NCBI RefSeq assembly: GCF_043195105.1
Contig: NZ_JBAFWO010000004.1
Reading direction: 5' to 3' (one strand)
Source: NCEH01 sp002257205
GTDB taxonomy: Bacteria > Pseudomonadota > Alphaproteobacteria > Rhizobiales > Xanthobacteraceae
Length of the DNA stretch: 64,000 nt
Within the stretch, counting starts at the first letter, position 1. Every line of letters begins with the position of its first letter. The notes under the pieces are model-generated. The model made no database searches. It worked only from the letters and a program-made list of their open reading frames with translations, and was not told the DNA's origin. Below are positions 25,341-33,893 of the stretch, in pieces. A program made the translations under genes and the position numbers.

Positions 25341-28300
25341 ATGACGAACGCTGCTACGGTCGCCATGGCGCGAGACATTCGCGAAGCCCTCGCGGGGCAG
25401 GCGCTGACTCCACGCCAAGCCAAGCTTTATAGTCAGAGGCTTCGGCGGGATATGGGGCGCGAAGGTCTGGCGAGCTTTGCACCTGGTGACGTCACTAGCT
25501 ACCTTGATGAGGCCATGCTGCTTCTGGAGAGTGGCTGGTTAGAGCGAGGCGTGGATATTGGGTCGCCCTGGCGAGCTTCGGTGAAGCGATCGGCGGAGAT
25601 CATCGAGTGGTTGTCGCAATCACAGTTGCGTCCGCCCGGTACTCCACTTCATCTGCTGGCTGCAGCTGCCTATCAGTTGGCCGACTATCCGGCGATGGCG
25701 CTGGGCCACCTTCGAAGGCTTCCTGAGGGTGAACCGCTCTCGGAACTCCTCAGGCAGTTTGTCCGCGCAGATTTCCCAGCGGCGTTTCAGGCTGTACTCA
25801 CTTTTTGGAACGACTATCGAACATTACGTGACAATGGCCGTCTCGATCCCGGCGATTTGGAAGTGGCGTCCGTTCAGCACGTTGTCATGTGTATCGGAAC
25901 GATCTGCGCATTTCTGCGAACTGGAGGGGACGTCCCGGTTGAACGCGCGGTGGTCAAACTTGAAGCGCTTGCTTTAGGGTTTCTGCATAGTCGCGATTCT
26001 TACTCTTACCTCCTTGCCAAACTGACCGCCGCGAGCGCGCGACGATTCATAGAAACTTGTCTATGGCCACAGATCGAGCGCTTGCGCGTTGCCTCCAGCG
26101 GACCGGCGGGTGATGCTCTTACCCAGTTTGCGCGTTCGGCGTTTGTTAACAGGCGCGCACTGGTTTGGCCGGCGCAGGCGGCGGGTATCGCCAAATTGCA
26201 GGATAATACGTCGTTCGTGTTATGCACGCCCACCGGTTCTGGAAAGACCACAGTTGCGACCTTGGGGGCAGTACAGGGCTTGTTCGCCGACGCACCGGAC
26301 GGAGTCGCAGCTGGGAATCTGGTTCTTTATCTCGTGCCATCACGCGCACTGGCGGCCGAGGTGGAAGGCCGTTTAGCCGAGGATCTTCGCGGAATCGCGG
26401 TGGAACCCGTTGTTGTCACAGGTCTGTATGGCGGTGTTGATTGGGGCCCAACCGATGCGTGGATTCAAACTGATCAACCGACAGTCGTTATCTGCACGTT
26501 CGAAAAGGCGGATGCGCTGCTGCGCTATCTGGGGGTCCTGTTCCTCGACCGGGTTCGTACCATCATTATCGATGAGGCCCATATGGTGGAGCAGGACGAG
26601 ACAAGGCTGACCGGGCTGAGTGATGGAACATCACGATCGTTTAGGCTGGAACAACTCGGTTCCCGCCTCTTGCGCGCGCGTGAAGATCATGAGTTTCGAA
26701 TCGTCGCGCTCTCGGCCGTGGCTGCACGGGCCGCCCCCGCTCTGGCGAGGTGGATATCGAACACGCCCGATGCGGTGCCAACAAGTTCGGCATACCGTAG
26801 TACGCGGCAAATGCTTGGCCGGCTCGAAGTCAGTTCCAACGGGCAGTTCGCGATAAGATACAGTTTGATGGACGGACATTCGCTCAAGTTTGACGATGAG
26901 CAGCGCGACGACTCGCCCTTTGTGCGCGAACCCTTTCCGTCAGTGCCGGGCGGCTTGGATGCTGAGGCTGGGCCGGAGGTGCGCATGAGGGCGCCAACGC
27001 TTTGGGCGGCCCTCAATCTTGCGGCGAAGCGCCCAGACGGTTCGACGCCTGCGGTCTTGATTTCGCTAACACAGAACGTCGACACTTTTGCGGCAACATG
27101 CGCCGATCTCATGGATGAATGGCAGGACATCGCGCTGCCTGATTATTGGTCAGTCGATGAAGGAAATCAAATCTGGGCGCGCTGCCTGGCAACCGCGATC
27201 GACTACTTCACGGCAGATTCGGTAGAATACCGTCTGTTGGCCCGAGGCATTGTAGTGCATCACGGTAAGATGCCTGGCCTGCTGGCCCGTCGCCTCAAGA
27301 CGGTCATTGACCGGGGCTATGTGCGGGTCATCATTGCAACGTCGACTCTGTCGGAAGGCGTCAACATCCCGGTCAACTTCCTGCTGATACCGAGCGTCTT
27401 CAGGAGCAATACTGAGATGACGTTGCAGGAGTTCAGCAATCTGATCGGCCGCGCGGGACGCCCTGGTGTAGCAACGGAGGGTAGCGCACTCGTGATATTG
27501 CCCGAGCGAACCTACGAAAGAAAATATGGGCGAATGGTTCCCAGTTATAGCAGGCAATGGAACGGTTACGAAAGTCTCGTCAATAAGCTGGAGGAGGCGA
27601 CCGCTGCTCTTGGCGATCTGATCCCTGACGATCATGCTTCCAGTCCGCTTGCTCATTTGCTGCGTGAGTTGGAGCGCGAATGGATGAATTTGACCGGCGG
27701 CGGAACCGAAGCTGAATTTTCTGATTGGCTGGAACAAACCATCGTATCTGAACCGGGGGAGGATGCTCCGTCCAGCCATGCTTATCTCGACTCTCTCGAC
27801 GCTTTTCTCATAGCGGCGATTCAGGAAGTTGAGGAGTTGAGAGGGGTAGATCTTGACGCTGCTCAACTGGAAGCGGAGTTGGCACGAATATGGCGCCGAA
27901 CCTATGCCTTTGCAGCCTCTCATGGCGAGGCGCGACTAGCTGCCGTTTGGTTAGCGCGCGGCAAAGCCATAAAAACGCAGTATCCCGATTCAGTTCAACG
28001 TCGACGACTATATAAGACAAGTCTGACGCCGCGATCCGCGAAATCCTTGATCGAGCGTGCGGTGGCCATTCGTGCCAAGCTAGTGGAGGGCCATGAATAC
28101 GCAGGTTGGACCTCCGAACAACAACTGGAATTCATCCGTGATGTCCTGTCACTCCTGTCTGAGATTCCGGTGTTCGCGATCGATACCAAGCTTGGCAGGA
28201 AGAAGAATTTCGACGATTGGCCCAAACTCCTTCGCTGGTGGTTAGCCAAGTCAACACTTGCGCAGCAGCCTCGGGCCGGCGAGGTCACGAACTGGTATGG

Positions 28301-28904
28301 GTTTGTGGCGAACAACTTCATTTATCGAGGGACGTGGGGCCTTGGCAGCGTCATCGGCTTACTACTGGACACAACTGACGACGGACAGCCCATACGAGCA
28401 CTGGAAATCGCCGATTGGCCCCTAAGCGGGTTGCCTTGGATCGCGTTTTGGCTGAAGGAGCTGATAGGTTGGGGTACGCTAGACCCCGTCGCAGCATTTT
28501 TGCTTGCACGCGGCGACGCCATCGATCGGCCACAGGCTGAGTTGGAGGCGAAGACCTACTACGAAAGTCGGCCAGATGGCGAGAACGCCAACGATCTTTT
28601 GGATCCTCGGATTATCCGCACCTGGGTTGAAGCCAGACTGGTGCCGCGAGCGCCACGTCAGGCAAGTGCAACAATCGCAATCAAGGTAGATTTGGCACGC
28701 TCGGCGGCTGATTTTCGGCAGGCGCGATTGGTTGTGTTGCCGCTGGATGAAGGGGCAGCTCTCATCTGGCTCGACCCGGCCGGTTACGAAGTTGCACGAA
28801 GCAAAAAGCCGGATAATTGGCCGAACAATCCAAGTCTTTTCCAGTTTGAACTCGATGTGGCGATGTCACAGGTTTTAGCTGATCGCTACCTACCGCACCG
28901 ATAA
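25341..28904 (+). CDS. Large Ski2-like SF2 helicase of a defence pair (HamB-like, tentative)
   Basis: The 1187-residue protein has about 280 residues of N-terminal helical sequence, then an SF2 helicase: Walker A TPTGSGKTT (about residue 295), DEAH within TIIIDEAHMVE (about 410), motif III-like VALSAVAARA, motif V STLSEGVNIP and motif VI NLIGRAGRPG (about 702). The GRAGRPG form is the Ski2/Hel308 hallmark. A 450-residue C-terminal part has no recognised domain. The start at 25341 follows the nuclease stop by one base. A helicase sensing aberrant DNA and releasing a nuclease is the Hachiman model; applying it here is an inference. Confidence 0.75.
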   Translation: MTNAATVAMARDIREALAGQALTPRQAKLYSQRLRRDMGREGLASFAPGDVTSYLDEAMLLLESGWLERGVDIGSPWRASVKRSAEIIEWLSQSQLRPPGTPLHLLAAAAYQLADYPAMALGHLRRLPEGEPLSELLRQFVRADFPAAFQAVLTFWNDYRTLRDNGRLDPGDLEVASVQHVVMCIGTICAFLRTGGDVPVERAVVKLEALALGFLHSRDSYSYLLAKLTAASARRFIETCLWPQIERLRVASSGPAGDALTQFARSAFVNRRALVWPAQAAGIAKLQDNTSFVLCTPTGSGKTTVATLGAVQGLFADAPDGVAAGNLVLYLVPSRALAAEVEGRLAEDLRGIAVEPVVVTGLYGGVDWGPTDAWIQTDQPTVVICTFEKADALLRYLGVLFLDRVRTIIIDEAHMVEQDETRLTGLSDGTSRSFRLEQLGSRLLRAREDHEFRIVALSAVAARAAPALARWISNTPDAVPTSSAYRSTRQMLGRLEVSSNGQFAIRYSLMDGHSLKFDDEQRDDSPFVREPFPSVPGGLDAEAGPEVRMRAPTLWAALNLAAKRPDGSTPAVLISLTQNVDTFAATCADLMDEWQDIALPDYWSVDEGNQIWARCLATAIDYFTADSVEYRLLARGIVVHHGKMPGLLARRLKTVIDRGYVRVIIATSTLSEGVNIPVNFLLIPSVFRSNTEMTLQEFSNLIGRAGRPGVATEGSALVILPERTYERKYGRMVPSYSRQWNGYESLVNKLEEATAALGDLIPDDHASSPLAHLLRELEREWMNLTGGGTEAEFSDWLEQTIVSEPGEDAPSSHAYLDSLDAFLIAAIQEVEELRGVDLDAAQLEAELARIWRRTYAFAASHGEARLAAVWLARGKAIKTQYPDSVQRRRLYKTSLTPRSAKSLIERAVAIRAKLVEGHEYAGWTSEQQLEFIRDVLSLLSEIPVFAIDTKLGRKKNFDDWPKLLRWWLAKSTLAQQPRAGEVTNWYGFVANNFIYRGTWGLGSVIGLLLDTTDDGQPIRALEIADWPLSGLPWIAFWLKELIGWGTLDPVAAFLLARGDAIDRPQAELEAKTYYESRPDGENANDLLDPRIIRTWVEARLVPRAPRQASATIAIKVDLARSAADFRQARLVVLPLDEGAALIWLDPAGYEVARSKKPDNWPNNPSLFQFELDVAMSQVLADRYLPHR

Positions 28905-29125
28905 AAATCGACAAATTCGGTATGGGGTCAGGTGAAGGCAGCCGACACCCCACGGAAAACCATGTTACGCTCAGGCGATGATGATAAGCTCACATGGTGT
29001 ACCCGATCGGGGCTTGTCTACATACGTGCGCAGACAGCGTAATCGCCTGAGCACGACTCTCACAAATCCATTGCTGTTACCGCTCTGGTGCGCGTCTTGT
29101 ATCCGCCTTGCGTATTGTATCGACC

Positions 29126-29443
29126 CTAGCGAGGAAGGCGGCGCTGGATACCTTCCAAAAGATAGGCGATAAGGAGGGGCAAGCCGCGCATTTCAATGCC
29201 CATCTTTCGACGTGCATTCACGGCCGCCAGCAAATCCTGCCATTCAGCGAGAAGCTCCGCCTCGTCTTCCTTCGTCAGGATGCTCAGGTCGATGTCATTC
29301 CCCAGTCGCTGCCGAAGAAAGTCGAATATATTTCCGTTTTCAATTTTCGATTTTGTTTCGGCAATCGTCAGGTCGTCGTATCGCCCGCAATCCATTGCTG
29401 CGTTCAGATAGAACGCCAAAAAAGTAAGAGACGTAATCCGCAT
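29126..29443 (-). CDS. Small hypothetical protein at the end of the CBASS operon
   Basis: A 105-residue protein, N-terminus mildly hydrophobic (MRITSLTFLAFYL), followed by helical charged sequence (LTKEDEAELLAEWQDLLAAV). It starts 73 bases after the nucC stop on the same strand, so it could be read from the CBASS transcript. No domain is recognised. It may be an accessory or an unrelated gene. Confidence 0.45.
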   Translation of the reverse strand: MRITSLTFLAFYLNAAMDCGRYDDLTIAETKSKIENGNIFDFLRQRLGNDIDLSILTKEDEAELLAEWQDLLAAVNARRKMGIEMRGLPLLIAYLLEGIQRRLPR

Positions 29444-29515
29444 TGCTTTTCCGTTTCAATAGAGTGAATACATGTTCTTCGTTCGTGGAGGGATGGTCTT
29501 CGCGCTGTCGCCCTT

Positions 29516-30241
29516 CTATTTCGTCAACCATTGTCCATAGGCTTCCACGTCGATCATCGGCACGGTTCCGCTGAATTGCAGTTGAGATATCAGCTTGAAC
29601 AGGAATGCTGTTGCCGGTTTGTTTTCGTTGACGAAGCTGTAGCTCGCGGCCGTTTGGTCGAACGAGAAGTGGCCATGGGACGCGACGCAGCCGATATCGA
29701 GCCGACCGTCGCCTATATTGGCTGCCAGAGCCTTCTCAAATGAGGCCCCGAGAGCGGGACTCCATTCGCTTTCAAAGGTCAGGAGGCCGCCCAAAATCGG
29801 GATCAAGGGTTTCGCCGGATAGACGCCTTGGGCGTATGGAATTGGGAGGCTCGTGCGATGAAGGCGCCTGACGCTCGCAACCTTTTCCTGCGCGTATGCG
29901 ACCAAGCTAGCGTCCGCCGTCTGCTTTGCCTCAAAAACGGCATAGACGCTTTCGGCAGGGATGATCGTCTCGTTTTCGTAGGTGAAGATAAACGGCGAAT
30001 ATTGGCGATCGAAAATCACCACATCGATCTGCTGGCTGAAGTTGCCCAAGCTATCGACCACATGCGCCTTCGCAGCCTGATAGCGCTTCGGCAAATATGT
30101 CTCCAACATGCTGATCCAGACATTCTCGCTGGCATCGCCCTTCGTCCCTGGATGGTTGAACGACTTCCGGACGATTGCGAGACGCTGCTGAATATCTTCA
30201 TGCAACGAGGAGAGAAGTTGGGACAAAGACCATTCCGACAT
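29516..30241 (-). CDS. nucC: NucC, cyclic-trinucleotide-activated DNase effector of CBASS
   Basis: The 241-residue protein is collinear with E. coli NucC: MSEWSLSQLLSSLHEDIQ at the start, PGTKGDASE, and a restriction-endonuclease core with Asp73 (QIDVV), Glu104 and Lys106 (FEAK). From memory these are the same residue numbers as the catalytic residues of E. coli NucC. The C-terminus ISQLQFSGTVPMIDVEAYG also fits. NucC trimers bind cyclic triadenylate, pair into hexamers and cut the chromosome, killing the infected cell. It lies 33 bases downstream of the CD-NTase gene. Confidence 0.95.
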   Translation of the reverse strand: MSEWSLSQLLSSLHEDIQQRLAIVRKSFNHPGTKGDASENVWISMLETYLPKRYQAAKAHVVDSLGNFSQQIDVVIFDRQYSPFIFTYENETIIPAESVYAVFEAKQTADASLVAYAQEKVASVRRLHRTSLPIPYAQGVYPAKPLIPILGGLLTFESEWSPALGASFEKALAANIGDGRLDIGCVASHGHFSFDQTAASYSFVNENKPATAFLFKLISQLQFSGTVPMIDVEAYGQWLTK

Positions 30242-30274
30242 CGGTAAACCTCAGTGTGATTCTCGTGCCTGCGA

Positions 30275-31171
30275 TCAGGACAGCGGAAATTTCGGGCCAA
30301 ACAATTCACGCCATGCGCGCAACGCTTCGCCGTTCCGGCCGCGGCGCGCATGGTCGATTGCAAGAGTTGCGTCGCGCTCCGCCGCACGAAGAAGATCGCA
30401 CGCCCGCGTCTTGCGCGCGGTGTCCATGCCGTTGCTGATCGGCGGGCCGAGACCGGCAGGGTCGGGCCACTCGTCGAAAATCCGGGCCGCGAGCGTCGCA
30501 AAGAACCCCTGGATCTCGCGGTCAAAGCTACCACCCCAGCCGCCATAAAGGCATTGCATTGCCATGACTTCGATGAGGAACGAGGGCTTCACCGGCTTCT
30601 CGCCGTGCTTGGGGTTGTTGTTCCAGTATTTCAACATCCGCACGAGACCCTTCCATTCACTGGAATAGGCCTGATGCGCGGCGGTGGCCTCCGCGGCATG
30701 GGTTTGAGGGTTGGTCCCGATCCACTTGCCGAGTTCGTTGTCGGGAATCTCGAAATCCTCATCCTTGTCGAAAGCCGGGACGACATCGACGCTGATGACG
30801 CGGTAATCGGTATTATCCTCGGCATCGGCCTTCACGCCAAAATCGACGTTGATCGAGCGGTTCTGCTTCTTGGCCTTGTCGCCGTACTTCTCGACCAAGG
30901 CATTGTGGAAATCGGTCAGCACCACCGAGGGCGCTTTGGAGCGATAGTGATCTTCCGACGATTTCAGGACGAAAAAGATGTCGATATCCTTCAACGGCTT
31001 GGTCTTGGTCCAGCGCGCATAGGATCCGGTCAGGAAGCTCCGGTCGATCTTGAACTTGGTGTCCAGATAATCCCGGACCTCTTTCTGGCGCGCCGAGGCG
31101 TTTGCCTGCTCCCGATCATTCAGCTCGAGACGGCTCTTGAATTTGCGAAACGCTTCGTCGATCGTGAGCAT
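30275..31171 (-). CDS. CBASS CD-NTase (oligonucleotide cyclase)
   Basis: The 298-residue nucleotidyltransferase has the CD-NTase signature: FLTGSYARWTKTKPLKDIDIF gives GS plus the D-x-D pair (about residues 47-66), and the third Asp is in VISVDVVPAF. A C-terminal OAS-like helical domain follows. With NucC as effector it is expected to make cyclic tri-AMP. The ATG overlaps the HORMA stop (TGATG), so HORMA and enzyme are made together. The clade (CdnC or CdnD) cannot be assigned by eye. Confidence 0.93.
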   Translation of the reverse strand: MLTIDEAFRKFKSRLELNDREQANASARQKEVRDYLDTKFKIDRSFLTGSYARWTKTKPLKDIDIFFVLKSSEDHYRSKAPSVVLTDFHNALVEKYGDKAKKQNRSINVDFGVKADAEDNTDYRVISVDVVPAFDKDEDFEIPDNELGKWIGTNPQTHAAEATAAHQAYSSEWKGLVRMLKYWNNNPKHGEKPVKPSFLIEVMAMQCLYGGWGGSFDREIQGFFATLAARIFDEWPDPAGLGPPISNGMDTARKTRACDLLRAAERDATLAIDHARRGRNGEALRAWRELFGPKFPLS

Positions 31172-31671
31172 CAGGCCCTCCTCAGATAAGATGTGCTGGC
31201 GCCGAGGCCGCTGTGCTCAACCGTCGTCCCGAGGCTTTGGCGAACCATGCCCTCCGTCGAACGTCCGCTCGCCTTGCTCCAACCGGCCACGTCGGGACGG
31301 CCGGGCTTGCTTTGCAGAAGCAGTCGATACCGCGCCTCGCTCGGAACCAGCCCCGCCTTTCTGATGGCGTATTTGAGCTGCTCGGTGTCCGTCCAGAAAC
31401 TGCCGTCGCCGCCGGACCAGCCATAGGCGATGTCGATGTCCCAACGGAAAATCAGTGCGTCGGTCTTGGGATTGTAGATTTCCAGCTTTACTGTTTCGAG
31501 GTCGCCTGTGTTCAGCCAGGTCTGGACACCGCGCATGTGCAACTCCCAGTCGCCGACGAACTCGGACGGGTCAAGGCCCACAAGACGGATGATATCCTTC
31601 AAGCTTTTGAGGATGTTGTCCGCCACATAGGTGACAGAGTGGGTATAGGTATTGACGGCGACGTTGGTCAT
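31171..31671 (-). CDS. cap7: Bacterial HORMA-domain protein, CBASS activator (Cap7)
   Basis: The 166-residue protein begins TYTHSVTYVADNILKSLKD and has the HORMA core (VKLEIYNPKTDALIFRWDI) and a C-terminal safety-belt region (GTTVEHSGLGASTSYLRR). In type III CBASS, HORMA binds a short closure peptide, then docks on the CD-NTase and switches it on; the TRIP13-like ATPase reverses this. The start at 31671 overlaps the preceding gene by four bases (ATGA), and the stop overlaps the CD-NTase start. Confidence 0.88.
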   Translation of the reverse strand: MTNVAVNTYTHSVTYVADNILKSLKDIIRLVGLDPSEFVGDWELHMRGVQTWLNTGDLETVKLEIYNPKTDALIFRWDIDIAYGWSGGDGSFWTDTEQLKYAIRKAGLVPSEARYRLLLQSKPGRPDVAGWSKASGRSTEGMVRQSLGTTVEHSGLGASTSYLRRA

Positions 31672-32144
31672 GAGCCCAGAAACCCTTTCGGATCGAACAC
31701 AAGGGTCTGTGATTTCGCGGTCGCCGCCTCGTCGGCGCTCGAGACAGCCGCATCGAGGTCGCGCGCCGTGATGCGGGTGCTGCATTTCTTCAGCGCGCCC
31801 TGAATCCAGGCAAGATCGTCCGCAAGGCAAGGCAGCGAAACCCGCCAGTCCCCTTTCAGCGGGTCAAAGCCAAGGGCATCTTCGTTGGCGTCGGAGCCCT
31901 CGATGGCGTCATCGTCATAGAGGCAATAGATTCGCGTGCGCGGACCATCGCAGGTAACTGTGATGGCGGCATCCTTGGGCGCCTGATCCGCGATAACACT
32001 GGCGGCGACACCGGTGACGGCAAGAAGCTCCGTCCGTGCATCACCGGTCTTTCCCAGGGTCAACAGATCAACGATCGCCGTCCAGGTCCGTGAGGCGTCA
32101 CGCTCGGGCGTGCTCTTGAATGTCCGGCTGGCTACGGTGCTCAT
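31668..32144 (-). CDS. cap8: Second HORMA-like CBASS protein with a possible closure motif (Cap8)
   Basis: The 158-residue protein lies between the TRIP13-like ATPase and HORMA genes, overlapping both by four bases. Its fold assignment rests mostly on position: two-HORMA type III CBASS loci (for example in Pseudomonas aeruginosa) encode a second HORMA protein here. The C-terminal tail contains LVFDPKGF, which recalls the hydrophobic-x-F-[ND]-P closure peptide described for such tails (from memory). If so, this protein supplies the ligand that Cap7 embraces. Confidence 0.62.
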   Translation of the reverse strand: MSTVASRTFKSTPERDASRTWTAIVDLLTLGKTGDARTELLAVTGVAASVIADQAPKDAAITVTCDGPRTRIYCLYDDDAIEGSDANEDALGFDPLKGDWRVSLPCLADDLAWIQGALKKCSTRITARDLDAAVSSADEAATAKSQTLVFDPKGFLGS

Positions 32145-33064
32145 GACGCCTTGCCTCCCGACATACGGACCGCCTTGGCGGCGCGCGCCGCGGCAAACAG
32201 ATCTTCGATAGTCACGCGTTCCGGATTCATGGCCGTTTGGGGGCTGCTTGCCAAAGCGTTGGCCACCATCTTGCGGATGGCGCGTCCGTCGAGCCCGACG
32301 CATTCGGCTGCGCAGCGGTCGAAACCCGCGGCTGTCGGCAGCTTTGCGATAGCCGGATAGGTCTTGCCAAGACCAGTCAGACAATCCTTCAGAATAAGCC
32401 CGCACGCTTCACGATCGGGCAGCGGCACATGGATGACCAGGTCACAGCGCGAGGTAAAGGCCGCGTCGACCGCCTGGGGAAAGTTGCTGGTGGCAAGGAA
32501 CAACAGGTTCGGATGCCGCTCGGCCAGCGCATCGAGTTGAACGAGCACCGCATCGGTTGCGCGGTGGATATCGATCGGATTGGCTTCCAGGCTCATTTTC
32601 GACCGGTCGGCGGCAAGCGTCTCGACTTCATCGAGAAGCACAATCGTCGGTCCCGCGGCGGCGGCTTCGGCGATCGACTGTGAGAACAGCTCCGATACCG
32701 CACGCTGGGTCTTGCCCATCGCCGAACTGGTAAGCGCGTGCGGCTCGACTTCGAGCAGGCGGAACCCGCCGCCCGAAAATGTCTCGGCGGTACGATGCGC
32801 CAACCCGCGAGCAAGAGAGGTCTTGCCGGTCCCGGGCGGTCCGACAAGCAGAATGACGCCGTGGAGCGGAATGACACTACGATCGACCTTGCCGCGCATG
32901 GTGAAGTTCAGCATCGCCTGCGAGAGGAGCTGGGCCTTCAGGCGCTCGTCCAGGATGATCGAATTCCAGAGCGCTCCGAGCGTGGGATCGGGAAGCCGGC
33001 GTGCACGCTGGATGCCCTTGGGTTGGTTGAAATCCTCGTTCTGCACTGCCGTCAGCTTCTGCAT
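32141..33064 (-). CDS. cap6: TRIP13/Pch2-like AAA+ ATPase of CBASS (Cap6)
   Basis: The 307-residue AAA+ protein has Walker A LVGPPGTGKTSLARG (about residues 69-83), Walker B IVLLDEVETLA, sensor I FLATSNF, and an arginine finger in FTSRCDLV. Pch2/TRIP13 enzymes unfold the HORMA N-terminus and so switch off the HORMA/CD-NTase complex in uninfected cells. The start MQKLTAVQNEDF at 33064 is chosen over a longer frame reaching 33415, which would overlap the DUF2188 gene in another frame. Confidence 0.92.
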   Translation of the reverse strand: MQKLTAVQNEDFNQPKGIQRARRLPDPTLGALWNSIILDERLKAQLLSQAMLNFTMRGKVDRSVIPLHGVILLVGPPGTGKTSLARGLAHRTAETFSGGGFRLLEVEPHALTSSAMGKTQRAVSELFSQSIAEAAAAGPTIVLLDEVETLAADRSKMSLEANPIDIHRATDAVLVQLDALAERHPNLLFLATSNFPQAVDAAFTSRCDLVIHVPLPDREACGLILKDCLTGLGKTYPAIAKLPTAAGFDRCAAECVGLDGRAIRKMVANALASSPQTAMNPERVTIEDLFAAARAAKAVRMSGGKAS

Positions 33065-33153
33065 CTTGATCGTCCTCGCGTTGCCTGCCTGGTGGGTTGA
33101 ATGCGAAATGGGAAATGGGAAGAGCCGCGCCCGGGCGGGCGCGGCCGCTGGAA

Positions 33154-33375
33154 TCATCCCTTCGGGGGGAAGGGATCGTTGCCGTAGGAGTTCGCATCCC
33201 GGATGCGGCCATCGGGACGGTGGATCACTACCTCGCCACGTTCGCGGATCGCGGTATTGCGCGCCGCCTCGGTAGCCTGCGCTTGGGTGCCGTGGGTCGA
33301 TCCCACGCGGGACGCCCCTTCTCGACGCGTCGCCCAACCGGAATCGTGGGGAACGACATGGATGCGTTTTGACAT
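33154..33375 (-). CDS. DUF2188 domain protein leading the CBASS operon
   Basis: The 73-residue protein is a complete DUF2188 domain: IHVVPHDSGWATRREGA, ATEAARNTAIRERGEVVIH, and the ending RDANSYGNDPFPPKG. The domain is widespread and its function is not established. It sits 89 bases upstream of cap6 in the same direction and directly downstream of the divergent promoter shared with the CapH-like repressor, so it is the first gene of the CBASS transcript. Confidence 0.85.
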   Translation of the reverse strand: MSKRIHVVPHDSGWATRREGASRVGSTHGTQAQATEAARNTAIRERGEVVIHRPDGRIRDANSYGNDPFPPKG

Positions 33376-33458
33376 TCCGAATTCCTTTCTGTTTGCCGCC
33401 GGCCGAATTCGACATTCACCGACGCTTAACTAATTTCACGACACCGGAATGTTGTCAA

Positions 33459-33494
33459 TAAGCACAATATAAATGATATTATTAAGCACAATAT
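33459..33494. promoter_or_regulatory. Direct-repeat operator between the CBASS operon and capH
   Basis: TAAGCACAATAT occurs at 33459-33470 and again at 33483-33494, a 24-bp repeat distance (about two helical turns). The stretch is AT-rich inside a GC-rich element and lies about 45 bases upstream of the capH start. It is the natural binding site for the CapH-like repressor. Confidence 0.65.
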
Positions 33495-33539
33495 GTTTGC
33501 GACGTTGACATCGCGCGGTGCGGAGAGCAAACATTGATC

Positions 33540-33893
33540 ATGTCAGACGAGTCGATCTATGTAGCGTTCGGGCGGCTTGTCGCCGCGAGACGAAAGACAC
33601 TTGAACTCACCCAAACCGAGCTGGCGGCAAGGGTGGGCATGTCGCGTGCGTCAGTGGCAAACATTGAGAGTGGCCGGCAGAACGTGTTGCTGCATCACGT
33701 TTACAGTCTCGCGTCGGCGCTGGAATTTTCGAAGCCTGCCGATTTGCTGCCCACCGCGCCGAAACCACAGCCCCGGGAGGACTTGCAGATGATCTTGTCA
33801 GACGAAACCGTGACCGCTCGCGGCAAGGCTCAAATCAATGATCTGATTGCGGATGCACTTGCGCGCCATGGGTCCGGAAGGACCGGGTCGTGA
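33540..33893 (+). CDS. capH: XRE-family repressor, CapH-like
   Basis: The 117-residue protein has an N-terminal HTH_XRE domain: AFGRLVAARRKTLELTQTEL and GMSRASVANIESGRQNV (residues about 8-50). A C-terminal helical tail probably dimerises and bears the protease-cleavage region. It is divergent from CBASS and overlaps the metallopeptidase gene (GTGA). In CapH/CapP-regulated CBASS the repressor is cleaved after DNA damage; the arrangement here matches. ATG 33540 is chosen over the ORF start at 33534. Confidence 0.85.
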   Translation: MSDESIYVAFGRLVAARRKTLELTQTELAARVGMSRASVANIESGRQNVLLHHVYSLASALEFSKPADLLPTAPKPQPREDLQMILSDETVTARGKAQINDLIADALARHGSGRTGS

